Assembly (NCBI GenBank): GCA_963854735.1
Contig: OY978102.1
Span: 1,426,001 to 1,490,000, forward strand
Length of the DNA: 64,000 nt
Reading direction: 5' to 3'
DNA from: Marvania coccoides
Lineage: Eukaryota; Chlorophyta; Trebouxiophyceae; Chlorellales; Chlorellaceae
Every line of letters starts with the position of its first letter. Position 1 is the first letter of the stretch. The position numbers and the translations under genes were made by a program. Below the pieces are notes generated by a model. That model worked only from the letters and a program-made list of their open reading frames with translations, did not search any database and was not told where the DNA came from. This document shows, piece by piece, positions 21,413 to 31,089 of this stretch.

Positions 21413-23509
21413 ATGAAGAGAGGTCGGGATGAACGGGAAGAGGGCCAGGAAGGAGGCCAACAGCGATATTCTCGACTCGATGATGAGAGTTTAAAATATT
21501 ATGCAGAGATCGACGCCCACTTTAAGACACTGGACAACGATGAAGATAGACGGCTGTTAGCAGACAACGTCTTGGAGGAGACCAAGGGGCGGGAGGTAGA
21601 GGTTGCGCCAGATGCGGCCTGCAGCCGGGTGCTGGAGGCGCTGCTTCCGCACGCCTCGCCCGCGTCTCTGGACACCTTTGTGCGTGGGTGCATCGAGGGC
21701 GAAAATATGGGCGCAATTTGTACCAGGTAAACTCATTTTCAAAGTATTTATTGAAAAACTGTTCACCGCCGCTGCTGTTTGTTCTCACTTTCGCACTGTG
21801 CCCTTCCCTCTTACAGCGGCCCCTTTGGATCTCACGTCCTTGAGAAGCTGCTGACCACGCTGTCCACCGCCGCCCTGAGCGCTGCTGACGACACTGAGCA
21901 TGCCGTTCTGGAGGGGGCCCTGTCTGCATTCACTGATGCCGCCTCCACCCACCTCTACCCCATGATCACCTCCAAGTACGGGTCGTTTGTGGCCAGACGC
22001 CTGCTGTGCGTGCTGAGCGGTCACGACGTGTCTTCAGCCCCGCAGCGTCGCCCCGGAGCATCAGATGGCGAAGGGGCAGCGCAGCCAGCTGCAGATGCAG
22101 CAGGTCAGCTGCGCCCAAAAGGCGGGGGGGCTCTGGCTGCGCGCGTACGCACCAACGCCGCTGCTGCAGGCTCTGCCTACCACAGCGCTGGGGCGACCTC
22201 CTACCCCCAACTCTACGCTAAAGTGGCGGCCGTGGTGATGTCAGACGAGTGGACGGGGCCGGACCTGACAGCGTTGCAGTGCGACGCCTTTGCGGGGCCC
22301 TTTTTGCAGTCCCTGCTGCGCGGGGCAGCTGCCCTGGAAGACGAAGCGCTGCAGGCCAAGCTGGTGGTGCACCTGCTGGGGGGCAACGCTGCATCTGGGC
22401 CCGACACGCTGGCTCCCGACGCCCTGCACCGCCTGCTGACCGACCGGAACGGCAGTCACCTCATGGAGGCTGCGCTGGCCACCGCCCCGGACGACGTATT
22501 TTTGAAACTCTGCACGGCGGCCTTCAAGGGCAGGGTGGTGCCCCTGGCGCAGCACCCCTGCGCAAATTTTGCGGTGCAGGCGGCGCTGGCTGCGGTGCGC
22601 AAGCCCCAGCAGTTGAAGCGCATGTTTGAGGATTTGCGCCCCCACATCTCAACGCTGCTGCGGGCGCGGCGGGGGGGCGTGGTAGCGGTGCTGATGGCCG
22701 CATCCGGCAGGGTTGGGTCCCTGGAGAGCGATGCTGCCGACGCACTGTGGCACGCCGTGGACTCTGGGCTGGCAGCAGACGGGGGGGCCACCCCGCTGCA
22801 CAAGCTGCTCACGCTGGACACGCCCACCAAGCTGGGGAACAGTGCAGGCGGGGGGAGGCTGTCGCCGCTGGGCTGTGCCACCGCCGTCACCGTGATGCGC
22901 TTCTCTGGGCAGTCCAGCAAGAAGTGGGCTGACGCTTTGGCGGCGCTGGCTCCAGGGGAGCTGGGCGCCATGGCGCGAGACCCTGGGGGGTGCCGAGTGC
23001 TGGAGGCATACCTGGAGGGGCCTGGGGCGGCCCCCAAGAAGAAGAAGAAGATGTTGGGGGCTCTGGCAGGCAGCTGGGCGGCGGCGGCGGCGACCGGTGC
23101 TGGGTCTCGATTTGTGGAAAAGTGCTTTGACATGGCGGAGACGGCGGACAAGGAAAGCATCGCCTCCGACCTGGCTGCCGCAGAGTCGCGGCTGGCTGCA
23201 ACATCTCGGGGCGCTGCGCTGCTGCAGCGGTGCCACGTTGCGGCGTTCAAGTCTGATGGTGCAAACTGGCAGCGCAGGGGGCAGGCTGCTGACGAGGTGC
23301 GGCGGGAGTTTGAGGACCTGTTTGGTGGTGACGATAATGAGGAGGAGGCTGCCGACACACCGGCGAGCAAAAAGGAGAAGAAAAAGAACAAGCGGAGGAA
23401 GGAAGTTGCTGAAGAGGAGGCTGTGGAAGAGGAGGGTGGAGAGGTGAAGGCAGAAACGAAAAAGAAGAAGAAGAAAAAGAAGAAGCCGGTGGACGAAGAA
23501 GAGACGTGA
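21413..23509 (+). CDS. NOP9: NOP9-like Pumilio-repeat nucleolar protein
   Basis: Two exons (21413-21726, 21817-23509) give 668 aa. The N-terminus is basic and acidic (MKRGRDEREE). The helical Pumilio-like repeats are recognisable by cores such as SGPFGSHVLEKLL, YPMITSKYGSFVARRLLCVL, TDRNGSHLMEAAL and AQHPCANFAVQAAL. Spacing and content fit the Nop9 family rather than classic PUF translation regulators. Nop9 binds the 20S pre-rRNA and is needed for 40S subunit maturation. The C-terminus is a long Lys/Glu tract with several poly-Lys stretches, as expected for a nucleolar protein. Coding sequence is very GC-rich, in contrast to the intron. AATAAA near 23635. Confidence 0.8.
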
Positions 23510-23920
23510 AGCCCTATGTACAACCGATGTGTGCAGCTAGTTTTGTTAAAATCGATTCGTCATCTAATAGAAAAAAAGAGAAAAAATCAAACAAAGGGGA
23601 TTAAGTAAAGATGTGCCATAGCGGCAAGAAGAAAAATAAAATCTCAGTCAATAATTGGAGCAAGCGCAAACGAAATGACCGTCACCAAGCCATTTTCAAG
23701 TCGTACATCATTTCTTTGTTGAATCGTCGTCAAATGAATGGTAGAATACACGAGTATAAAAGCACATATCAATCGCCGTAGAAAAGAATCTAGTGGGGGC
23801 ACACTGCTGAATAGGGTTGTTTCATAAAGGAGGAGAAAAGCTAAAGGAGGGAAAAGTTGAAACGGAAAATAAATCATCGCTGTTTGCGTGCGTGTGGCGC
23901 CATCCTGAAGCGCTGCCTCT

Positions 23921-24380
23921 TCAGTGGCTTTGCACGTAGTTGGCGTTGCCACGGGGGGTCTGGTCTCGCACCAGAAAGTCAAAGGACTCGAGGCCGTCGA
24001 ATTCCAACGCCCAGTGGGCATGCTTCTCTGAACACCGCCGAGGGGAGGTCACGCCCGCGGGTTGTGTCACATCACGCTGCTGCGCGGTGGGCTGCGGCTG
24101 CGCCTGCAATGGAGAGGGGAGAGAGTCAACTCGGGGGGGCAGTCAACCGAATTATTAACAATACAGGAAAAAAAATATAAAAAAAAAGGAAGCCCAAGAG
24201 GCTGCTCAGTGGCCGCAAACAGCCTGGTAAAATTATCACAAGGCCAAAGGAGCAGCAGCAAAGGCGAATACGTGGTGGCTGGCTGGCACCAAAAAAAAAA
24301 ATTGACAGCAACGAGGGACGCCTTACCTCGGTCGTTGCCGGGCCCTCGTGGCGCGGCTGTTGTGTGAAGAGGCCAAACAT
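23921..24380 (-). CDS. Short two-exon protein of unknown function (78 aa)
   Basis: Exon 1 at 24327-24380 (MFGLFTQQPRHEGPATTE) and exon 2 at 23921-24103 join in phase 0 (GAG|GTAAGG ... TTGCAG|GCG). The C-terminal half, HWALEFDGLESFDFLVRDQT, has the hydrophobic/acidic pattern of a folded or peptide-binding segment. The rest is Gln/Pro/Thr-rich. I recall small plant proteins with a similar 'DGL.. F..LV' core but cannot name a family. The gene is divergent from endonuclease V, with 198 bp between the starts. Confidence 0.55.
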
Positions 24381-24578
24381 AGCGATGGAAGGTTTTAAAT
24401 ACGGCGAAAATGTGCTCAGAGTTGAAAGCGGCAGTTGCACAAACGTGTTTATCGACGACTCGAGGCGCAACCGCGTTTTCAAGGGGGTGGGGGGAACGGC
24501 CAATATTCGGAGCGCTTGCAGTTCAGAATAATGCAAAAAAATCACACAAAATGAGTGATGGCCCCGGAGCGAGTCACA
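24381..24578. promoter_or_regulatory. Compact divergent promoter, 78-aa protein / endonuclease V
   Basis: Only 198 bp lie between the two start codons. The stretch contains CCAATATTCGG (near 24500), a possible CCAAT element, but its role is inferred from position only. Confidence 0.4.
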
Positions 24579-25554
24579 ATGCACGCGGCTGAGTGTGTCA
24601 ACGCAGCGCAGCTGGCCTCCTGGAACAGGCGAGTGAAGACCGGTTGAAACTCCCTGATGCACCAATGCACTCTTATTGGTCTCGTCGAATGTTGCAGAGA
24701 ACAGGAGCGCCTGGCATCTTCCATTGTCACCAACGATGCTGTCGGAAGAGCTCTGAAGTACGTTGGGGGGCTTGACATATCCCGGGGAATACGCATCGAC
24801 AGCGATGCAGATACGCCTAGCCCAGAGGTCGCTGTCGCCAGCCTGGTGGTCTGGGAGCTGCCGCACTTGTCGGTTGTGTACTCTGACAAAATTCAAGTGC
24901 AGCTGGACGTCCCCTACATGGCGACGTACCTCGGTTTCAGGTATATTGCAATTCGTGTGATGTACTATACTACATTCAGAGTAGAAACAGTGACGCTCGC
25001 ATGGCATTTATTCTTCTCTTTTGCGCAGAGAAGTTCCAGCTTTCACAGAGCTTATTCAAAGGGCTCAAACACGCTGTAGCGTCGTACCAGATGTGTACCT
25101 GGTCGATGGATTCGGCACGCTGCATCCCCGCCGCTGCGGCAGTGCCTCACACCTGGGAGTGTCGTGTGGGGGAGTCCGGACGATTGGGGTCGCCAAAAAT
25201 CTGCTGCACGTTGAAGGTCTGACCGAAGCGGCTGCCAGAGGCGCTATGAAATCAGTCCGAGAGGCTCAAACCGAGGGTCCCTGCATGGTCCCGCTGTGCG
25301 GCTGCCGTGAAAACAGCAAAGTGCTTGGCATGGCGGTGTGCCCTCCTGGCACCTCTCGCCCAATTTTCGTCTCGTGCGGGCACATGGTAGGACTGGAAAC
25401 CGCTGTGGAAGTGGTTCTGGCCAGCTGTAAACACAAAAATCCAGAGCCTCTGCGCCAAGCAGACATCCTCTCAAGAGCCGCTGCCGCTGAACTTGTTAAA
25501 AATGCTCATCAATTGACTAAACCCATATCCAGTAGTACATGCAGAAAGTTTTAA
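24579..25554 (+). CDS. ENDOV: Endonuclease V (deoxyinosine / inosine-specific)
   Basis: Exons 24579-24628, 24698-24940 and 25029-25554 join in frame to 272 aa. Family landmarks are the first metal Asp in YVGGLDIS, the conserved Glu in GFREVPAF (formed across the second junction), the second Asp in VYLVDGFGTLHPRRCG, and the SHLGV and GVAKNLLH blocks. EndoV cleaves one nucleotide 3' of inosine; eukaryotic forms prefer inosine-containing RNA. Intron 1 (24629-24697, 69 nt) starts with GC: AACAG|GCGAGT, ends TTGCAG, and joins WN to REQERLAS, the normal EndoV N-terminus. No GT donor nearby restores this frame. The C-terminal extension after RQADILSRAAA is short. Confidence 0.9.
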
Positions 25555-25611
25555 GTTTCATTTTGTATTTTCAAAAAGGAAATTAAATCTTCAAGCGCAG
25601 TCTTCCCTCTG

Positions 25612-25635
25612 TTTTTTTTTTTTTTTTTTTTTTTT
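25612..25635 (+). repeat. Poly-T run of 24
   Basis: Uninterrupted T homopolymer between the converging 3' ends of endonuclease V and PII. Read on the minus strand it is poly-A. Confidence 0.9.
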
Positions 25636-25808
25636 CCGTTTGCACCGCATATTTATCCACCAAAACATGAGTAATTCACACCCATATAGTTTACAGCGCC
25701 ATGTTATTCAGTTGAATAACCATAATCAATCATTATTTTCTTAGCTCTCAAATGTTCACGCCACGCCACGCCACAGCATCTATTGTATTAATAATAATTT
25801 ATTATTGC

Positions 25809-26673
25809 TCACATTCCGGTGCCCCCAGTCATGTCCGCCATGCCGCCCTGCATCCGCTCCGCTGCCGTCCCTGTCTCTGCCGTCCTCACCCGCACAATGT
25901 CGGCAACTGGGTGCACAAAGATCTTGCCGTCACCCACCTCCCCTGTGTAGGCTGCGCAGCAAATGATTCGCACCACGGAGTCCACCTGGGTGCGGTCCAC
26001 AACGATCTCCATCTTGGTCTTCTCCACCAAGAAGTTCTGCTCCCCGCCAAATTCTGTGCCCTTGAAGCGCTCACGAATGCCGCCCTGCACGCCGGCGCCG
26101 TGCACGTCGCACACCGTCATTCCGCGGATGCCAGATTTGTTGAGCTCCAACACCACTTTGGACAGTCGCCAGGGTCTGATGATGGCCTCCACCCTGAAGA
26201 AGGTGCACGAGGGGAAGGCGGACAGATCGCACGTCACCGACTCCAGGCGCTCGTAAGGGGAGGCGCTGTCAACGGTCACGGCTGTATGGTGTTTGTCGAA
26301 CGAAGAACATGCATGAGATTTGTGGCTGACTATTCAAAAAAAAAAAAAAAAAAAAGTCCCCTCCCCCTGCAGCAGCAGCAGCAGGGCTCGGCTCCTCTCC
26401 CAAAATGCAACACAATAATACTGGATTTGAGATTGATTAAGCGCCAAACTCACCATTCGCCCTGACCACTTGGCTTTGCCTGAGGGAGCTGCGGGCGACG
26501 GACCGGTGGACCACCACCTGGCACCTAGCACTGCAAGGCAGGGTCGATGGGACATCATTCGATGCAAAACGCTACAAAAAATGCCTTGAGGAGTTTCCTG
26601 TGCAGCGAAATGCTCACCTCTGGCTCCTAGCAAAGCCCTTGCAGTGAGATTGAATTCCAAAAGTGGATTGCAT
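25809..26673 (-). CDS. GLB1: Plastid PII nitrogen-sensor protein
   Basis: Three exons (26618-26673, 26454-26530, 25809-26281) join in frame to 201 aa. The first two exons encode a Ser/Arg/Gln-rich, acid-poor N-terminus ([16 protein letters not shown]...) that fits a plastid transit peptide. The mature domain starts near [30 protein letters not shown], the T-loop [18 protein letters not shown] and [14 protein letters not shown] (ATP-binding B-loop) are all present. The C-terminus ([16 protein letters not shown]) has the extension that in green algae and plants forms the glutamine-sensing Q-loop. PII binds ATP and 2-oxoglutarate and controls N-acetylglutamate kinase (arginine synthesis) in plastids. 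The gene is divergent from a glutaredoxin-like gene. Confidence 0.9.
26336..26355 (+). repeat. Poly-A run and CAG repeat in PII intron 2
   Basis: About 20 A residues, followed at about 26371-26384 by a short CAG run. Both lie inside the second PII intron. On the minus strand they read as poly-T and CTG. Confidence 0.8.
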
Positions 26674-26859
26674 GTTCAGGTGGGCCGCTGTACACGCTGT
26701 GTGTGAAAAAAATAATATAATTTTTGGAGTGGTTTGGCAAAATGGGCAAGCGAGGTGAACTTGGGGGTCTGTTTGTTGGCGCCTGTTCTAAGACTGAATG
26801 TTTCGACCAGCTTTTAGGGCCGCAAGTTTTAATCCAAACCCAGCTGTATTTGAAGAAAA
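26674..26859. promoter_or_regulatory. Compact divergent promoter, PII / glutaredoxin-like gene
   Basis: Only 186 bp lie between the start codons. An AT-rich patch (AAAAAAATAATATAATTTTT, about 26707-26726) could serve as a TATA-like region. Inferred from position. Confidence 0.4.
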
Positions 26860-27490
26860 ATGATCGCCTCACTCGCCCTCCCCCTCATTTCGGGCCGGTT
26901 CACTTCGTCCCGCATGTCATTTGTCTTTAAAGCTCCTCGCCTGACTGCACCTCCCTCACAGTGGACAGCATGCCGATCTTTTAATATCATGCAATCGTCA
27001 ACAGCTGGCCAGCGGTGTTCCTTGACGACTTCTGCCGCTGCTGCCACGTCAGTCACCGCCTCCTCCGCTGAGCAGCCTTCCTTTAAGCTCATATTGTACA
27101 GCAAGCCGGATTGCCCCCTGTGCGACAAGTTAAAGGATAAGCTGGAGGCCATCATGGACCGCGCTGCGTTCACCCCCTCCATTTTGAGCGGCGTTGAGCT
27201 GGAGGTGCGCAATATCGCAGGCAACCCAGCATGGGAGGCAGCGTACGCAATGGAGGTGCCGGTGCTGGCAGCAGCAGCGCCAGACGGCAGCGGGGAGGTG
27301 AGTGGCACATTTTCTTTTTGTACTTTATTGATTCATGTAGGAAGGAAGCCAGCGCACCTTGAACGTTCTTCTTTTGTGTTTTTTTTCTTTTCTTTTGCAG
27401 CGCCAGCTCCAACGACCATCGCCCCGCCTCACGAACGACATGCTAGAAAAGCACCTTGCAAAATGCTTAAACCCAGCAGCAACAGCTTAG
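26860..27490 (+). CDS. Glutaredoxin/thioredoxin-fold protein with CPLC motif, organelle-targeted
   Basis: Exons 26860-27297 and 27401-27490 join in phase 0 to 175 aa. The first ~65 residues are Ser/Ala/Thr-rich with Arg and almost no acids, a likely organelle presequence. The domain starts at KLILYSKPDCPLCDKLKDKL. It has the redox CxxC (CPLC) at the helix start typical of the glutaredoxin-like DUF836 family, and a cis-Pro region (AMEVPVLAAAAP). The last exon, ending DMLEKHLAKCLNP, supplies the C-terminal helix usual for that family. The exact substrate is unknown. A second frame over the intron reads on but loses the helix, which supports splicing. Confidence 0.75.
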
Positions 27491-28876
27491 ACTCACCCTA
27501 CCAAACCCCCATATGAGCGGTCATATGAAAAAAACCCTCTAAAGTTTTATTTCACTCTTTCTTCACGCCGCCGCTGTATTAAAAAGCATTAGTAAAGTTT
27601 TCCTATAATACGCATGAAGAAAAGCATAGGAAAACATGCAAACTGAAAAATTTATAGCGAAATATGAAAAAAGGAAAAAAATAAACAGAAAACACAGCAA
27701 TTAAAACACAACACAGGACTGGGCATATACATGAAAAATAAAAAACAAAAAACAACACCATTAGTTTTATCCTTTTTGGCGTGACGTGAGTTGGTCGTCA
27801 AGGGTTGGTCTGCGCCAAGCACAGACCCTCGTGTTACAGTGTGGACAGCATGCGCTTCCAAGCGTCTGTCGGCGCGCTGGAAGCCAATCGGTGGTCCACC
27901 GTGCGCGACAGTGGGTGCGACGCAGGTTGTTATTTTTTTTTAACTCAGTGCCCCCATCAGCTTGTGGACTGCTTGCTGCTCGCTGTAGTGGCCTGTCGGG
28001 GGTTGGGGGGGGTCTGCTTGTCATCGTCAGCATGTTGCCCTCACGCGACGAGAGGCACGACCTTGCTAGTGCTGCTTCTGCGCCGCCCTCCGCGTCCACC
28101 GCCCATCTTTTCTCCGGTGGCCGTGGGACTGCGCGTTGACGACCCTTGGCTGCTCCTTCGTTCTTGCAGCAGCCTCGTCTCCAGCAGCAGGATGGCACGT
28201 GGCTTTATGCATTTACCTTTCCAACCACAAACCAAGCACCCCAAAGGGGTGACTAAAGGGGTGATGACGATTTACATTCCGGACACCGATAGCTGCGACG
28301 ACGACGATGAGGACATGGGCTTCAGTGAATGTTTTTGTTGTAAAGGGTTTTAACAAATACTACCTAAAACATTCTATTGAGGGGTTTGGGAAACCTTGAA
28401 CTCCCTGGTTGGAAAGACCATAAGTGCAGCGTCGAAGAAAAGGCCTGGGAAGGCCATGAACAGCACTTGGAAACAAACGTAAATTCACGGTGGACAAGTA
28501 GCGGTGGCCTAAAAAAGGCTGCCCACCCACCCTACCCCATATTCTCACCTGTCCTAACAAAGAGGCTTCTTGAGTGGAAACACCAACGCCTAAAATTGAT
28601 GGGGCAGGTGGGAATTATCAGTCTGGGGCTGACATATCGTGCTATACACCTGGCATATACTGCTGGCCCCAGACAATTATATTTCCTAGCCAAACTCTTC
28701 ATGGCTTGTCCACTCAGTGGAGACGGATTTCCAGCGTTTGAAGCTTTCCATCAAACCTAAGGTGCAGTTCCATTTTTTTCAATACACCCAAAACATCATC
28801 ATTCCAGCGAGTGTTTTTCCTTTTCTATGATTTTCTTTTCCCTCTTGCAAATTTTCAAAGAAAACCACTGTTCAAA
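27491..28876. other. 1.4-kb stretch without a supported gene
   Basis: Several medium ORFs occur on both strands (plus 27805-28353, minus 27767-28198). None has a recognisable domain or matched splice sites. The plus ORF ends in an Asp-rich, Cys-containing tail (DTDSCDDDDEDMGFSECFCC) that may be chance or part of an unrecognised gene. Confidence 0.35.
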
Positions 28877-30544
28877 TCAAACACATTTATTCCGCGCTCT
28901 ATTTTGCACCAGCTTGGCCCTCCCTCTCCGTTCCGTTCTGCTCTCCCCCGCCACCCTTTCAGTGTTCTCATACACGTTCTTGGCGCTGAGCTCGTCCTGC
29001 GCCATGCGCGGCGGCCCCGCCGCGGCGTAGTGCTCCTCAGCCGCCGCTGCGTCATACGCCCGCGCCTTGCGCATCACCACCAGCCTCCGGCTGTACCGCG
29101 ATGCCAGCACCTGCTCGCAGTTGGCCACCCGCTCCATGGCTGGGTGCCGCGGCAGCTCCTCCTCAAAGTACTTTTCTGGGGTTGCTGGAATCCAAAACAC
29201 GCAGGAGCCGCCGACCACCAGCAGTTTTGCCGACAACTCCACGAGGTCTCGCAGGCACTCCGCCAGCTGGTAGGGGTCGGTGCCGGGCCTGTGGGTGGCC
29301 CTGTCGGGGATGGCCACATCGGGGTTGGTTCTGCTCTTGCGGGCGCCAGCGCGGACGCCGTACGGCGGGTCCCCCACCACGGCATCCAGAATCTCGACCA
29401 GGTCGGTGCGGAAGGGAGGGCGGTGCACGTCAGCGCGCAACACGCCCACCGGCGGCGGCAGCGCATAGTCGCTGAAATTGGTCCAAATGTTGACGGCGTC
29501 TCCTTTTTTATCCTTCTTTCCAATTTTAATGACCCGGATGTCGATGTCGGTGCCCATGGTGAGCGCCCCCAGGGCTGCTGCGGCCACCATCACGCTGCCA
29601 GTCCCGGCAAAGGGGTCCAGCACAAGGGACGACCGCCGCACGCCCCCCATCGCACACATGATGAACGCCAGCTCGGTGTCCATGGATGTGGGCCCCAGGT
29701 ACCGCCGCTGTCGCAGGTCGTACCGCTGCAGCTGCGCCCTGGCCTCCCCCATTGCCACCAGCCGTCCAAAGTATTGCCACAGAGGGATGGCCGGCAGGCC
29801 AGTGTGGACGGCTTCAACAGACTCAATGACCCACCATGTGTGCATGGGGGACACAAGATCAATCTTGCCCTTGAACGCCGTGCAATATTGGTATGATTCA
29901 ATGATGTCCACCTTTTCCGCCATCGTGATGGTGGTTCCCCACCGCTCGATTGTGAACCGGAAAGACTGGTCAGGGGCGCAGTAGTGCTCCCGCTCTGGGT
30001 CCCGACACGCTGCTGCCGCCGCCTGCGCCTCCTCCCTGGTTGGACCCTCCCCCCACACCTCGATGATGCAGCGCACCAGCATCGCGTGGCGTGCTATGCC
30101 TGCTGCGATGGCTTCGCTGTGGAGGTGGACGTACCAAAAGGGGGAGGCCATCACGCCACCTTGGGGCAGCTCCCACACCACAATGGGCAGGCCATCGCCG
30201 TCCCACGCTGTGCTGCCTGAAGAAAGGGAAAAAAACCCATTTGCCGTTTAAGATACTTTTGATTGGTGGAAAAAATATATGGGCATAAAAAGAAGACACT
30301 AATAGCGTCCAACAAATATTACTAAACTGAAAACGATAATATAATGGAGCTCACCATGCACTGTCTCAGCCACTGCCTGTGCCTCCGCTAGCCTGAAGTT
30401 GAGGTGCCTGTGCATGAAGAAGATGAGGTAGCGGCGGCGGCCTGGCAGCACTGAGCCGGAAGCCACCACATGGGGATGGCACAGGCCCATGTCCACCGCA
30501 TCATAGCTGCTGTCGACAAACTCTGATGGCATGCTGTCCCCCAT
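28877..30544 (-). CDS. TRMT11: tRNA (guanine-10-N2) methyltransferase catalytic subunit
   Basis: Exons 30355-30544 and 28877-30216 give 509 aa; the ATG is at 30544. The N-terminal part (RRRYLIFFMHRHLNFRLAE, then SPFWYVHLHSEAIAAGIARH) is the THUMP-like region of Trm11. The Rossmann methyltransferase domain shows LVLDPFAGTGSVMVAAA (SAM motif I), ALTMGTDIDIR and VGDPPYGVRAGARK (catalytic DPPY). Trm11 with Trm112 makes m2G10 in tRNA. The C-terminal ~60 residues are charged and poorly conserved. The gene is divergent from UBA1. Confidence 0.9.
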
Positions 30545-31089
30545 AGCCAACAGTTTTCAGAGAGCAGCGCAAACAGGCTAGTTGGCAAAAAACAAAAGAT
30601 GAAAAACAAAATAGTTGAAAAGAGTAACCAAAAGAGGCGGCGCACGCCTGTTATCCGCGCAATGTATTTAAATAAATTTAAGAGTGTGCATAATTGTGGG
30701 AAGCATCCCCGTTAGAAAACACTTAATTTTTTTCTGCAAGTAAATTTTCTGAAATTACTTGTTCCCTGGCCTCCGTGCGCCTCTCCGACTTTTTTCGATT
30801 GTGTTTAGAAAAAACAGCAATTGTAGCTTGTGAACAGCTCTTCCTAGGGCAGCCAGGACACTTGGCTGCGAGGAGGACCTTTTGATTTGGCGATTGTTCA
30901 TGTCAAAGCGAGCAGCCAACGAAACAGAGCGGGTGAGGCACGGGGTGGGCGCCACAGGCAGCTCTCGCCCCTGGGTGACTGCAGCGCCATTGCCACCCGG
31001 CGCTGTATGATCACATTTTCGAATTTTGGCTGAACCAACTCGAGCAAACTCTTTGATGGGCGCAGGACCAGGACTTCAAGAAGATCAGG
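30545..31089. promoter_or_regulatory. Divergent region TRMT11 / UBA1
   Basis: 545 bp holding both promoters. The first half is AT-rich; the second, nearer UBA1, is more GC-rich. Nothing specific is recognised. Confidence 0.4.

Noticed and set aside
22456..23523. 355-aa minus-strand ORF opposite NOP9
   Set aside because: Ser/Ala/Pro-rich shadow of the NOP9 codons; no domain, and it covers the poly-Lys tail as poly-Phe.
27767..28353. ORFs between the glutaredoxin-like gene and TRMT11 as a gene
   Set aside because: No domain, no matched splice sites, and both strands equally open.
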